DNA of 64,000 nucleotides from Thereva unica (GCA_949987705.1 OX465282.1:84184070-84248069), one strand, 5' to 3'; counted from the stretch's first letter, positions 35,201 to 39,267 are shown. Numbers and translations are program-made. Notes: generated by a model from the sequence alone, not told the origin.

Positions 35201-35985
35201 TCTTTCTATTCATCAATAAATTCTCTAATTCGTCGAGATCCTTGGCTAGTATCGCAAGCGCCAAACATTGTTCCAATTGTGTTTTTCTCGTCTGCCATGC
35301 GGTTTCTAGTGCATTTCGTCGATCGTGTAAGTTTTCCAACCATTGCTGAACTTGACTGACGGCACGCACTGCATCGCGCTTAATGTGATCGGGTCTAGTA
35401 TCTAATGTTCCTGCTTGTGCAATATCCTGGAGCGATGCCAGCAATGCATTGCCATCTTTTAGGGCCGACATAATTATGCTTAGGACATCTATCCGTAACT
35501 GCTTAAATTTATTTAGAAAATCTTGTACAGCATCTACTTCAATCGGTATCATAGTGTCTTTGCATGCCACTTCTAGCGAAGCCATTTTACCTCGGCAGCT
35601 ACCCATTCTTTCGTGAAAATTAGCACATAAATCTATTAAATGTTTTCGGTCATGGACTAGTTTCAAAATATCTTCCCAAATAATGTTAAGTGCTTGTCCC
35701 ATCGCATCTGACACGTGCGAGTTGATTCTTTTGCTGGCCAGCAGCTTGTCAGCTTTTCTAATAAATTCTTCAACAGGTGTGGGCATACCCTAGATAATGA
35801 AAAGAGAATCACACATTATGACGTCATTTCATTTAACGATATTTTTAAAAACAAAATCTCACCTGCATTTGTTTAAGAAGTTCATCGTGGTCTCGCTGTA
35901 GTCCAATTGTTTCATCGATATTTTCACCAAGTGTTGTAAATTTTGGTTCTATTTCAATAACTTTTATGTGTATTGTGTCACCACT
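5037..35985 (-). CDS. Spectrin-repeat/coiled-coil protein, CCDC141-like (six visible exons, partial)
   Basis: Six minus-strand exons join in phase 0 with GT-AG introns and give about 980 codons: 35863-35985, 34482-35789, 34080-34421, 6479-6655, 5587-6384, 5037-5228. The protein is almost wholly helical, charged and rich in heptads. The N-terminal segment has an IHIKVIEIEPKF strand-like stretch, then HDELLKQMQ, then ADKLLASK and an aromatic/Arg-rich helix. This order of motifs resembles vertebrate CCDC141 as I remember it; the helical remainder fits spectrin-type repeats. CCDC141 is a cytoskeletal scaffold linked to neuronal migration, but function here is inferred only from resemblance. The initiating exon is not visible to the right of 35985, and the last visible exon ends in a donor at 5036, so the 3' end lies outside the window. 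Other spectrin-repeat families (nesprin, dystonin) remain possible. Confidence 0.75.
5587..6384 (-). CDS. CCDC141-like gene, coiled-coil exon
   Basis: This exon has 266 codons. The acceptor is ATATAG before GTTCTAAAA and the donor is ATTGAG followed by gtagga. The open frame begins well upstream of the first ATG at 6231, so this is an internal exon and not an independent gene. The product is heptad-rich throughout, for example VDQVASNLLSLKNKLDNI and LRIHFESNNDRKMTELQ. Confidence 0.9.
6479..6655 (-). CDS. CCDC141-like gene, exon after the giant intron
   Basis: This exon has 59 codons. The acceptor is GTAACAG before GTCGCAGAC and the donor is ATTGAG followed by gtgagttg, both close to consensus. 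It encodes VADPYLETKSACSSVEEIL and WEKWTTSIVESKEIQ, helical and spectrin-like. It follows the 114-codon exon directly in phase 0. Confidence 0.85.
6765..6850. repeat. A/G-rich low-complexity tract
   Basis: An AAAAAGAAAAA-type purine tract of about 85 bases lies near the acceptor end of the giant intron, just outside the exon at 6479-6655. In the sense of the gene it is pyrimidine-rich. Confidence 0.6.
6851..7983. other. No gene recognised
   Basis: AT-rich intron sequence. The 72-codon ORF at 6901-7119 is hydrophobic and pyrimidine-rich but has no start context or family signature. I see no support for a gene. Confidence 0.5.
7984..8110. mobile_element. Pogo/Tigger-type terminal sequence (solo end)
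   Basis: CAGTTGAGACTCGATTATCC begins at 7984 immediately after a TA dinucleotide. Pogo/Tigger elements start with a closely similar CAGT..ATTATCCG sequence and duplicate TA. Further ATATCCG and TTAACCG motifs follow, as in the subterminal region of such elements. No inverted partner was found, so this is a broken end at best. Confidence 0.4.
8679..9834. mobile_element. Long palindromic foldback element (copy 1)
   Basis: The left end ACAACCTTCTATATAGAAAG and the reverse complement of the right end (CACAACCTTCTATACTACAA) match. Further pairs of inverted segments nest towards an axis near 9255, for example GGGGCATATATGCA with TGCACAAAATATGCCCC, and TTAAAAGAAAGG with CTTTCTTTTAA. Flanking ACGCAAGC and ACGCATGC suggest an 8-base target duplication with one mismatch. 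There is no coding capacity. A relative with the same termini lies at 43580-44532. Confidence 0.65.
10344..10876. mobile_element. hAT-type MITE with perfect 8-bp target duplication
   Basis: The inverted termini are TAGGGATGGGCGATTA on the left and its near reverse complement on the right. They are bounded by the identical octamer CGCAGTCG at 10336-10343 and 10877-10884. The interior is filled with ATTAATCG/CGATTAAT repeats near both ends and carries no ORF. The 8-bp duplication is the hAT signature. Confidence 0.85.
10885..12914. other. Unassigned intron sequence with repeats
   Basis: Two open frames (10980-11273 and 12412-12600) have no family signature that I recognise. CCCAGCAAACCAAACTTT occurs twice in direct orientation, at about 11871 and 12240, so 11871-12600 probably contains two short related repeat units. 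No host exon was identified. Confidence 0.4.
12915..13478 (+). pseudogene. RTE-like endonuclease domain, 5' part (split by a CACTA insertion)
   Basis: This encodes an apurinic-endonuclease-like domain as in RTE elements (often labelled craniofacial development protein 2-like in insects). Visible motifs are YKIKIMGLSKTRW, GDIIVVMGDLNAQIGS (the catalytic GDxN box) and NNNGELIVDFCSSHQLMVG. Stops occur at about 13094 and 13245. The frame stops at the transposon border at 13478 and resumes at 21061. Confidence 0.8.
13479..13495 (+). repeat. Left terminal inverted repeat of the CACTA-like element
   Basis: CACTGAGAAAAGAGTTT is identical to the reverse complement of 21044-21060. It is preceded by the TG target duplication. 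Similarity continues weakly for another 12-15 bases. Confidence 0.9.
14225..17248 (+). CDS. CACTA-like element gene 1: accessory protein with N-terminal SAM-like segment
   Basis: I read eight exons: 14225-14279, 14981-15099, 15291-15682, about 15755-16000, 16044-16256, 16373-16559, 16650-16807 and 16877-17248 (stop). Exons 1-3 and 5-8 have good splice sites. The junctions around exon 4 are unresolved: the frame shifts by one near 15890 (before GKLPDKYRNLCG), and no clean AG precedes 16044. The N-terminal 58 codons (MEEFLDQANLNNLIDILK, then a helix-turn pattern) look like a SAM domain. A Ser/Asn-rich linker and a basic KKRKR stretch follow, then a conserved C-terminal part with LLASLMAPKANK, FWKPTIAESRQG and PSLLKALDVLFKVYLVFNL. 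I recall similar uncharacterised proteins in many animal genomes, always without assigned function. It probably assists the transposase or binds the element ends; that is inference. Confidence 0.65.
14363..14458. repeat. Small inverted-repeat element (MITE-like), copy 1
   Basis: The short element begins GTTAACCTTTCGTTTGTCGC and ends with CGAAAGGTTAAC. A second, slightly longer copy lies at 14723-14836, in the same orientation. Both lie in intron 1 of the accessory gene. Confidence 0.6.
14465..14636. repeat. 17-bp minisatellite
   Basis: About ten tandem copies of a 17-base unit, GTAAGAATGAAATGTGT, with a few substitutions (GTCTAAG variants). The array lies between the two copies of the small inverted-repeat element, inside intron 1 of the accessory gene. 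Units are directly adjacent with no spacers. Confidence 0.9.
14723..14836. repeat. Small inverted-repeat element (MITE-like), copy 2
   Basis: This repeats the sequence of copy 1 (CTTTCGTTTGTCGCGTG, then CTCACTCACACTTATCTCAT) and ends GCGACGAACGAAAGGTTAAC, a better inverted match to its start than in copy 1. Confidence 0.6.
17654..20062 (+). CDS. CACTA-like element gene 2: zinc-finger probable transposase
   Basis: A single exon of 802 codons starting at the first ATG of the frame. N-terminal fingers: CYMCNEK..RHIKLLHH (C2H2-like, residues 3-25) and CFNDTCKR..KKHFKKC (C2HC, about 33-55). A central region has LYYDDFEISDP (Asp289/Asp290), GDNLGMNSLLGF (Asp383), a small zinc knuckle CRFCRASKEECH (403-414), and CDLMHDIFLGICRYDM (Asp462, His465). 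Then come Glu531 in TASEMSALI and a conserved HFLVHYPTCTRNMGPP stretch. The order of acidic motifs is compatible with a DDE/RNase H-like transposase with a helical insertion, and the DxMHDxxxG box is reminiscent of TNP2/Plavaka-type transposases. The catalytic assignment is inference. The frame is intact, without stops, and AT-rich like the rest of the element. A polyadenylation signal candidate (AAATAAAA) lies near 20497. Confidence 0.8.
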   Translation: MQCYMCNEKLFNNSSQVIRHIKLLHHHELNYRCFNDTCKRTFASISSLKKHFKKCFINENSSKKSIVPSFKSATEHYHLEYDDNNILRPSTSQINDNIETRTVKHNIDKNILQFIGQLYSNPTISRSIVQEVIENFELLSQKMTTSFEANLKTCIPLEYHNNISSCLQIDILSDLNTEYKRLKYFRDNNLLIYPEPSFIGEIKDDKKVDGSVVFTHKQCYGQVVPMRTVLQKFFQLPNVYNIIINYIRDECSRNASCTLYTSLLQGNLWKTICKNFDGKTVIPLHLYYDDFEISDPLSSAAGIYKIGGLYFSIASMPPEFSSSVDSVFLAQFIHSVDLKNFGNKKCFRKIIDELNYLAESGITINIEERNYQLFFVVVGILGDNLGMNSLLGFPECFRAEYFCRFCRASKEECHFDLMENKQLLRTVDNYRADMQTLSYGVKEKCVFNALSYYHCTTNNSCDLMHDIFLGICRYDMAKIIDHCIRSKYFTLKNLNDRLKYFDYSEVDRGKKISSISADHIRKSCIIITASEMSALISYFGIIIGDLVPPDDIAWEFYLTLYDMIDVITSSVISEHELVYLEQLIKNHNQLSLLFSDKIVPKGHFLVHYPTCTRNMGPPRYLSSSKYESFHQLSKKYAKIINSRVNITYTLALNIQLQLCYKFLSQKGLKTNVEYGRIIEISKKYESKFSQHLGTEPFIVSWIKINGTCYKPGFAIYVENDNDDYPLFGMIVDIIMDESNIFLVYKKCVTLAFNNHMKGYEIILPKSNIKEQLFRIKKNFYVRPIKVHISGNGDNIISRRDLQ
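20090..20449. mobile_element. MITE nested in the CACTA-like element
   Basis: The inverted termini are GGGCCTGTGTGAATTGGGAC on the left and, reversed from the right, GGGCCTGTGTGAATTCGATG. They are flanked by TAT on both sides (20087-20089 and 20450-20452). A further internal copy of GTGTGAATTCATTTGATGAC starts at 20164. It has no coding capacity. It sits 27 bases after the transposase stop codon, so it forms part of the transposase 3' UTR. Confidence 0.8.
21044..21060 (-). repeat. Right terminal inverted repeat of the CACTA-like element
   Basis: It reads AAACTCTTTTCTCAGTG on the plus strand, the exact reverse complement of the left terminus. It is followed by the TG duplication and the resumed endonuclease frame. 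Confidence 0.9.
21061..21960 (+). pseudogene. RTE-like element, 3' part with internal deletion
   Basis: It resumes the endonuclease frame as WVLPDGRTRNQIDD, then passes with stops into a linker (FNLDLLPESVKK-like). It then jumps to the reverse-transcriptase catalytic box YADDIYLLAHRNQDLKN at about 21399, so the RT fingers/palm region is deleted. The rest is the typical RTE tail: DKCCYLGSNITENGGAEEDV, INKARGAFACLFHIWRST, TVLLYGCETWK and an ISNEELWRL-like end. Several frameshifts are present. Confidence 0.8.
21960..22985 (+). pseudogene. RTE-like reverse transcriptase, second copy (broken)
   Basis: The frame shifts between 22190 and 22920 but the motif order is clear: SLKNNKSPGIDNIPAELIKQ, CGNYRGTSLLSTVYKIM, YQPGFRRNRSTMDQIF, FIGFKQAYDSIDRE, then a deletion of the GLRQGD box before LAPLLFNLCLEGVIRKV. 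It begins directly where the previous copy ends. Confidence 0.75.
22986..23280 (+). pseudogene. RTE-like C-terminal fragment
   Basis: In shifting frames it encodes RALYLLPDGKRPVGKPR, then RWEDNVKND, NTRNWRQAAEQKGVWRKKL and a GAAGAA-rich end (23264-23279). This is the usual C-terminal tail and 3' end of RTE-like proteins. Confidence 0.65.
23290..24715 (+). pseudogene. RTE-like element, third copy (heavily broken)
   Basis: Recognisable parts, with many stops: FQPRMNTCKYIDGNLLADR, IKERWRKYFRNLLDP, KKQNSNKSPGTDGIAAEL, GDWKIAIICPIYKKGDKL, GEYQAGFRTNRSTSNQL. A deletion then leads straight to the 3' tail GSRPVDRPRRRWIDSVTAD. The same tail recurs at 30430-30600, so both copies belong to one family. 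Confidence 0.7.
24716..24830 (+). pseudogene. RTE-like element, fourth copy, 5' segment
   Basis: It encodes EIILELGVPSKLVQLIKKLL and SRVN up to the insertion point of the minus-strand CR1-type element at 24830. It continues at 29941 as RRVLRQGELFNLALELII. Confidence 0.7.
24831..25081 (-). repeat. 3' UTR of the CR1-type element with duplicated terminal motif and microsatellite
   Basis: The motif AAGTGCGCCTTCTG followed by YGYTAGAAG occurs twice on the minus strand, at about 24832-24854 and 24953-24976. Between them lie TATATACATA-type repeats and a CACATACACA stretch (about 24874-24940). CR1-group elements typically end in short 3' repeats instead of poly(A). Confidence 0.7.
25082..27967 (-). 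CDS. ORF2 of the CR1-type element: endonuclease-reverse transcriptase
   Basis: The intact frame is at least 961 codons. The first codon listed is GTG. The endonuclease motif YYQNVRGIRSKTQ begins upstream of it, so translation must start upstream or by re-initiation within ORF1. APE-type endonuclease: IIAFTETWL (catalytic Glu), LLLVGDFNLPNVKW, and NYHPPLLLSYC, which lacks the usual SDH box. RT domain: SSGPDGVPPAVLK, NYRPIAKLSSIPKLFES, QHGFLAARSTTTNLLEF, VYTDFSKAFDKLSHSI, SSGVPQGSHLGPLLF, and the catalytic YADD within ILIYADDIKLYRHI. The C-terminus has LDYASQVWSPYYSSHVSRIE, typical of CR1/Jockey-group proteins. The full RT motif set suggests the protein may be functional; the SDH change leaves the endonuclease uncertain. 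Confidence 0.9.
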   Translation of the reverse strand: MRGIRSKTQDVFLSTSASDFDIIAFTETWLYSGILNAELFDSSFQVFRRDRYIDSEARGGGVLLACSNLLNCCLITLPDFSNTLDIEVLALKVSLVHNNLFLICCYIPPDMFSTLDDRGQNLYDILITCINHIQDMMDSKDELLLVGDFNLPNVKWVSCDDDDNYLPGNNLNSRESNFLNSLFSCGLCQMSGVNNILGRRLDLVFFSDSDNMNVEPSSIVLSPVDNYHPPLLLSYCSVFNNKPIPEESTFTFNFKKANLEELSSKLTSVDFNWLLSPNELDVDVARFYSVLYETFASCVPIEPLKSSRSSPPWYNSELRRTKNLKNKLWKTYLKKKDTASFDAFLNCYDQFHALSETLYKEYLRNMEGKVYGDPRAFFQFINTKKKVDNYPYTMKYENSLSSNSAEICDNFASFFLKSFSSPVFQPDEDNFRHINAIQTAQNFSLSITRDDISKHINELPQDFSSGPDGVPPAVLKSCAGALLSPLLCLFQKSLNKGRFPTLWKNSFIIPVHKKGCKNEISNYRPIAKLSSIPKLFESIIYSAIAPICKRLISTNQHGFLAARSTTTNLLEFSSHTIRGFVTGCQTDCVYTDFSKAFDKLSHSIIVLKLKKLGFPHALVDWFQSYLADRTYQVLFRGVKSKNIEASSGVPQGSHLGPLLFILSIDDIVTLLRHCKILIYADDIKLYRHIRSIEDCKLLQADLNTFYSWCSNNNLVLNISKCEVMTFCRKRGVITYDYTFLDNKVSRTESVIDLGVRLESKLDFSTHINYISSKGNSVLGFIKRWSKEFNNPLVTKHLYVSLVRPLLDYASQVWSPYYSSHVSRIESVQRKFVRFALSHLPWDDPLALPPYENRLKLLNLSSLHKRREVADVIFVHRLMNDKVDSGFLRNRASFRVNNYNLRGEPLLHINSSNTNYGMFEPVNRMLINTNNNRSVFSLLTSEVVLKRTLLKWRDSLRASLPF
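27964..29331 (-). CDS. ORF1 of the CR1-type element: PHD-finger nucleic-acid-binding protein
   Basis: 455 codons from an ATG that opens the frame. Residues 1-50 form a PHD-like zinc finger (CKLCSSEI, FCDGVCGGVFHLTC, CNECFN), as in ORF1 of several CR1-group LINEs. A coiled-coil middle follows (about 60-210), then a basic nuclear-localisation-like stretch (KKARRKNGKRKRSRKVNV). The C-terminal RRM-like segment has TIFISRFSPETTCEAIKEYL and ASFILTAPPN. ORF1 stops inside the start of the ORF2 endonuclease domain, so the two frames overlap. Its expected role is binding element RNA as a chaperone and particle protein. Confidence 0.85.
   Translation of the reverse strand: MASHQVCKLCSSEIARDGIFCDGVCGGVFHLTCLNPRISGKPLAPRGSTCNECFNIQPCHVLRLMKDISDVFLDGHEKVMGRFNTFSGNVSHFQMLADDVQSINVRLDSLSDTLDSVATNSGSLINKFQEISSRVATVFDSIDDIHSAILNPVATSSCSVNSLAPLHPILDDIKRSTKRVRADIESLSTAVVQNHKALSSLSLKFENVCDRINSPSPDASQVGEKLLSTPCPTAVSLTADDAVALNTTALNDPAIILEKGPSVETAPSPAHDHKKARRKNGKRKRSRKVNVTDAVTANPYTSSSIRAPSLPVGSNYIPEPVAASTSSISIVGPSGTGDTESPVTCANLITVPKPRTIFISRFSPETTCEAIKEYLMGKTINPATVSCRKISNVSKPVASFILTAPPNTAEKLLDPTFWPPGAFSKCFVPRTREQRTPDTLQVSKNLRRFPSITKT
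29332..29936 (-). promoter_or_regulatory. 5' UTR/internal promoter region of the CR1-type element
   Basis: About 600 bases between the 5' border and the ORF1 ATG, A/T-rich with homopolymer runs. The start around ATCAACAGTGTGTCAACTG contains a short inverted pair. A promoter here is expected because LINEs transcribe from their own 5' UTR, but no specific motif was recognised. Confidence 0.4.
29941..30620 (+). pseudogene. RTE-like element, fourth copy, 3' segment
   Basis: It continues the frame interrupted at 24830: RRVLRQGELFNLALELII, LLGYADDVNRVGRS (catalytic YADD), AAKAIGLKINEEKTKVIQQS, then VADKTVYL and an A-rich break at about 30280-30310. A frameshift leads into VRLAGHMIRMEDNRIL-type and RPVGRLRRTWIDSVTADAEA, the same 3' tail as the copy at 24550-24715. 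Confidence 0.75.
30625..30830 (+). pseudogene. RTE-like reverse-transcriptase fragment
   Basis: It encodes SNVITNRIKAKAERVLAADE then YGLRCNRSAIDQ, equivalent to the FRxxRSTxDQ region of RTE RTs. It is cut off by the TIR element that begins at about 30835. Confidence 0.55.
32083..32738 (-). mobile_element. Non-autonomous hAT element with BED-finger remnant
   Basis: The termini CAGGGTTTCCAGCGGAAC and, reversed from the right, CAGAGTGTCCAGCGAACC form an imperfect hAT-type inverted repeat. Repeated TCAAGGTTT motifs lie inside both ends. Flanks (AAGGATAA and TAAAGGATGA) give only an imperfect 8-bp duplication. Confidence 0.6.
32204..32410 (-). pseudogene. BED-type zinc-finger remnant of a hAT transposase
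   Basis: 68 codons with FPWVEPDPTCATNAFCTLCM, then a short basic end. W..pdp..A.C..C is the first half of the BED-like finger at the N-terminus of one group of hAT transposases. The second half (SH...H) and the RNase H domain are missing. Confidence 0.5.
33419..33965. other. No gene recognised
   Basis: AT-rich end of the giant intron between the TIR element and the exon at 34080. No repeat termini or ORFs were recognised. Confidence 0.5.
34080..34421 (-). CDS. CCDC141-like gene, exon before the giant intron
   Basis: This exon has 114 codons. The acceptor is TTTCTAG before ATCAAAGG. I place the donor after codon AAA (LNLK) at GTGGGT. The open frame continues to 33966, but those codons look unlike a spectrin repeat, and joining LNLK to the exon at 6655 keeps a good helix. 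The helical motif NWIELKELVLKRVDLV fits the repeat pattern. The donor is non-consensus at +3/+4 (GTGG), which is the least certain junction of the gene. Confidence 0.8.
34482..35789 (-). CDS. CCDC141-like gene, large spectrin-repeat exon
   Basis: The largest exon, 436 codons without a stop, phase 0 on both sides (acceptor CTATCTAG, donor TTAGAG followed by gtaaaac). It encodes consecutive helical repeats with W and L at regular spacing (for example VSQVQQWLENLHDRRNALE and YLELVDQREHWLNQSKEF), typical of spectrin-like bundles. Codon use and the absence of frameshifts mark it as a constrained host exon, in contrast to the flanking transposon debris. Confidence 0.9.
35863..35985 (-). CDS. CCDC141-like gene, exon with N-terminal module
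   Basis: This exon has 41 codons. The acceptor is TACAG before AGTGGTGAC and the donor is ATGCAG followed by gtgag. It encodes the SGDTIHIKVIEIEPKF segment, then GENIDETIGLQRDHDELL. In the CCDC141-like arrangement a short start exon would precede it; I could not identify one with confidence. The frame runs open for about 30 codons upstream of the acceptor, but that sequence looks intronic. Confidence 0.8.
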
Positions 35986-36315
35986 CTGTAATTTTATGAT
36001 GAAATAGAAGAAAAAACGCAATTTTAAACTTGTGTGTTGATATACATATATGCATTTCTTATAAGGAATCACTTTAACCGATGATAACTTGAAAGCAACG
36101 TAATATCGTATTCCAGATGCGTACGTTCGCGTTTTTCGGTTTGCGTAAAAAATATTTATTTTTAGAAAATCGTATCGGATATGCAGCGGCTAAAAATAAA
36201 TTGATATCCATCGAGGCGACAGTTTTGGAATTAAGAAATGTTCTTTTGAGATGACGGATTTTTGCGTAAACTGCATTCGAATTTATTTATTCAATGTTGC
36301 GAAATGTAATTATTT

Positions 36316-36534
36316 CCTTACTAATATTATAAATGCGAAAGTAACTCTGTCTGTCTATCTCTCTGTTACGCTTTTACGTCTAAACAGCTGAACCGATCTT
36401 GATGAAATTTGTTACATAGATAGATTAGACCTTGGAGAAGGACACAGGCTTTTTATCGCTTAAAAGGGGTTGAAATAGGGGATGAAAGTTCGTATGGAAG
36501 TCCAAATTATTTGCATTTGACTAAAGGTGCTGAT
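36316..36534 (+). repeat. Helitron-like 5' end
   Basis: The sequence starting CCTTACTAATATTATAAATG, with AAGTAACTCTGTCTGTC and AACAGCTGAACCGATCTTG, is the familiar 5' region of insect Helitron-like repeats. It is interrupted at 36534 by a Harbinger-type insertion and continues from 37732 (GTTTTGTTGTTCAC) into AT-rich sequence that fades by about 37900. Confidence 0.65.
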
Positions 36535-36786
36535 AGACGATGAGAATATTCTCAACGTAAATTTTGGTATTCTCGTGAGAATATTCTCATGGCTGTTTAC
36601 ACGAGTGATAGTATTTGTTCTTGTGAGCGTAAATATCGTTCTCATGAGAATCGCTCTCATGAGAATATTTTCATGAGTTCTCATGTGTGTGTACACGATG
36701 AGAACAGAAGTTTGGTGATAATAATTTTTATTTTCGAAAACGTGACATTATATGGTATCCCGTAGTTAACATAGTGTGCGTAAACG

Positions 36787-37134
36787 ATGAGAACAAAAGA
36801 TTTGGCTGATATTTTAATTCTCGAGAGCATACATATATTGAAAGTTATTTCTGTTGTAATCGCCATGTCGGAAAGACGGAAGTTGAAGATTGGGTTTTGT
36901 GTGAGTTTCGGGATGCTGCTCCAAGAAGAAGAGGCTGAGGAGGCCGAAAGAAACAGAAGGAGGAGAAGTGTTTGGTCTAAAGAAATTTGGTTAGACCGAG
37001 ACAGAAAAAATGCGTTTGCCAATTTAATGGACCTGTTAAAGAACGAAGGCGAGGAGTTTTACAAAAAGTTTGTACGGCTCTCGTATTCAGAATTTGATTT
37101 TATTCACGCTTTTCCTTTTTCAAAGTTTTCATGA
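36787..37134 (+). pseudogene. N-terminal fragment of a Harbinger transposase
   Basis: The frame from MSERRKLKIGF onward has an acidic helix (LLQEEEAEEAERNRRRR), then SVWSKEIWLDRDRKNAFANL and EEFYKKFVRLSYSEFDFI. This matches the conserved N-terminus of PIF/Harbinger transposases (RRRxxWxxPWLxxR..G....L..EL..D...F..F.RM). The DDE domain is absent: the frame ends within antisense sequence of the partner gene. Confidence 0.65.
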
Positions 37135-37420
37135 ACGTTTGCCGCATCGAGGTCCACCTTGCCTTCATTTCCGCAGCGGAGCAGCCGAGAGTTTCTGCGA
37201 TTTTTTTTTCTAGGTGTCCGTGGGGCTTGAAATAATTTTCATGGCTTTTCCTCCACAGGCATTCGTTCTCCTCGTATGCGGCAAACATTTTTTCCGTTTT
37301 TTCTTCCGGCCATGCCTGTATACATTAGTTAATTTAAATAAAATTGCTTATGTCCAAATAATATTTTTTTACTTACTTCCTTATTTCTCAACTGTATTTT
37401 TTCCTTTCTTTCCGCCATGA
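37100..37420 (-). pseudogene. MADF/Myb-like partner gene of a Harbinger element, partial
   Basis: The minus-strand frame has MAERKEKIQLRNKE near 37418-37377, an intron-like break, then TEKMFAAYEENECLWRKSHE, KPHGHLEKKIAETLGCSAAE and MKARWTSMRQTFMKTLKK. This is the MADF/trihelix DNA-binding fold that autonomous Harbinger elements encode beside the transposase. The C-terminal part is lost. Confidence 0.55.
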
Positions 37421-37919
37421 CAATTAAAGGAATCCACAACAAAACACAACCGCCTACTAATAAAATTCACAAAACAATAATAAGAGACGACGTGAGAACA
37501 ATCGTTCTTTCCAACATGTTGGAAAGAATGAATTCTCATGAAATCTTATTGGAATATTCCTATGGCATCTATTTACACGTATGAGAGAGAGATTCTCAAG
37601 AGAACGCTTGATAATATTCCCATGAGAGGGATAACGTATTCTCATGTCTATTTACACGGCAATGAGAACGAATTTTTGTTCTCGCGAGAGCATTTACATG
37701 AGAATATTCTCATCGTCTATCAGCACCTTAAGTTTTGTTGTTCACAAATATATCTATACTTAGACGGCGGGGTGTTAATGTTTTTCGGTTAATTATAGAA
37801 GTTTGTTTATTATAATTTTCTCTAAAGTGACGAAAGGTTTTCGTTTTCCGACATTTTAATTAAGTGTTTTTTAATTAATTAATTAGTACGATTTTTCACC
37901 TTTTTTGCGTTCTACACCT

Positions 37920-39200
37920 CTTGCAACTGGATTTTGCCCCACTTTCTTGTAACCGATTACCCCAAATTTTGCCCATATGCATAATTCGCGTGACAATGCA
38001 ATTTGACATTTTTGTAAAAAAAAAGATGGCGGGCCATCGTGTTTCCCGATCCCCGACATAGGGGCCTCGGTAGTCTAGGGGTGAGGCGCCTGACTATCTC
38101 AGAGGTCCTGGGTTCGAATCCCGGCCAGTCCCACGGTCCTTCGCCTTTTCCACTTTCCCACCTACATAACTTTCCTTCTTTCTTCTTCTCTCTTTACATT
38201 CCTGATTCCTACTGTCGTAGCCTTCCCTAGTCCTTCCCCGCTCCACCAAACGCATGTCGTCGGTTGGTTGATGAGATTCAACTCGTTTCAGGAGGCATAA
38301 CACTCCAGCGAGTTGTTCTCTATGCCCTGATGTCAGAGTCGCGAAATGGTAGCGAGTAGGTGGAATAAAATATCGCGGCTAGATTGTGGTAGTTTCCTTC
38401 TTTCTCTTCTCTCTCTTCTATCTATCTTCCGGCTACAGCTGCTGTTCGACTTTGTATATGAAAAAATAGATTGTCGACAGTACAGTCCCTAAGCCTCTAG
38501 TCTTTCCCTAAGCCTCTAGTCTGTCACATAAAAAAAATGGGTACCTATCAAATGAAAGGGTATTACCAGTAAAATACATTTGGTTGTGTGGGATATTCCA
38601 AATTCAAAATGACGGTCAACGCAAGATGGCGGAAGACATAATAGAATAAAAAGTAGAAAATATAACTTATCGACTTGATATTTTGCACATATGAAGAGTT
38701 CGCGTGACAATGCAATCGGACCATTTTGTAAAATAATTAAGATGGCGGTTCCAAGATGGCGGCCTAATTTTGCAATTATGTTCCTGGCCCCCGATATGAG
38801 TATCAAATGAACGGGTATGACAAATAAAATACCATTAGGGGTGTGGCATCATTCCAAATTCCATAAGACAGCCAACACAAAATGGCGGATTACCTTTTTT
38901 TTACAAGCTACTCAATATGGGTATCAAATCAAAGGGTGTGACAAGTAGAATACTATTATCGTCATTCTAAATTCAAAATGGCGGATTACCTTTCTTTTTA
39001 CAAGCCACTCGGTATGGGTATCAAAAGAAAGGGTGTGATAAATATCATCATATTATCTGTGTCGCTTCATTCCAAATTCAAAATGGCCAATGCAAAATGG
39101 TGATTTACTTTTTTCTTTACAACGCCCTTGGAAAGGGTATTAAATAAAAGTGTATGAGGAGTATAGTAGTGACGTCATTTTGTTTAAATCAAATAGCGGT
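37920..39200. repeat. Dispersed repeat block with ATCAAAAGAAAGGGTGTGA-type units
   Basis: Diverged tandem-like units carry AAGATGGCGG and TATGAGTATCAAATGAACGG, related to 330-650 and 43100-43430. Units recur roughly every 100-130 bases from 38540 to 39180. A SINE interrupts the block at 38060-38530. Confidence 0.6.
38060..38535 (+). mobile_element. tRNA-derived SINE
   Basis: The head carries a pol III A box (TAGTCTAGGGG, 38071-38081) and B box (GGTTCGAATCC, 38111-38121) 29 bases apart, in a tRNA-like context. The body is unrelated and pyrimidine-rich. Near the 3' end, CCCTAAGCCTCTAGTC is repeated, followed by a short A run. The predicted acceptor stem does not pair, so it is not a functional tRNA gene. 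The flanking repeat unit resumes on the other side (CCCCGACAT before, ATGGGTACC after). Confidence 0.75.
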
Positions 39201-39267
39201 CACCAATGGAGGAAGCTATATAATAGACTAAAAATAGAAAATTAAAATATATTTAAAAAAAACTAAA

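Larger units (their letters stand above)
36535..37728. mobile_element. PIF/Harbinger deletion derivative with TAA target duplication
   Basis: The inverted termini begin AGGTGCTGATAGACGATGAG at both ends (perfect for about 29 bases). They are followed by multiple TGAGAATATTCTCA subterminal palindromes and flanked by TAA at 36532-36534 and 37729-37731. The 3-bp TWA duplication is the Harbinger signature. The element retains the start of the transposase gene on the plus strand and the end of the Myb/MADF-like partner gene on the minus strand. Confidence 0.85.

Noticed and set aside
38060..38135. A tRNA gene
   Set aside because: A and B boxes are present, but the acceptor stem does not pair and a SINE body follows directly.
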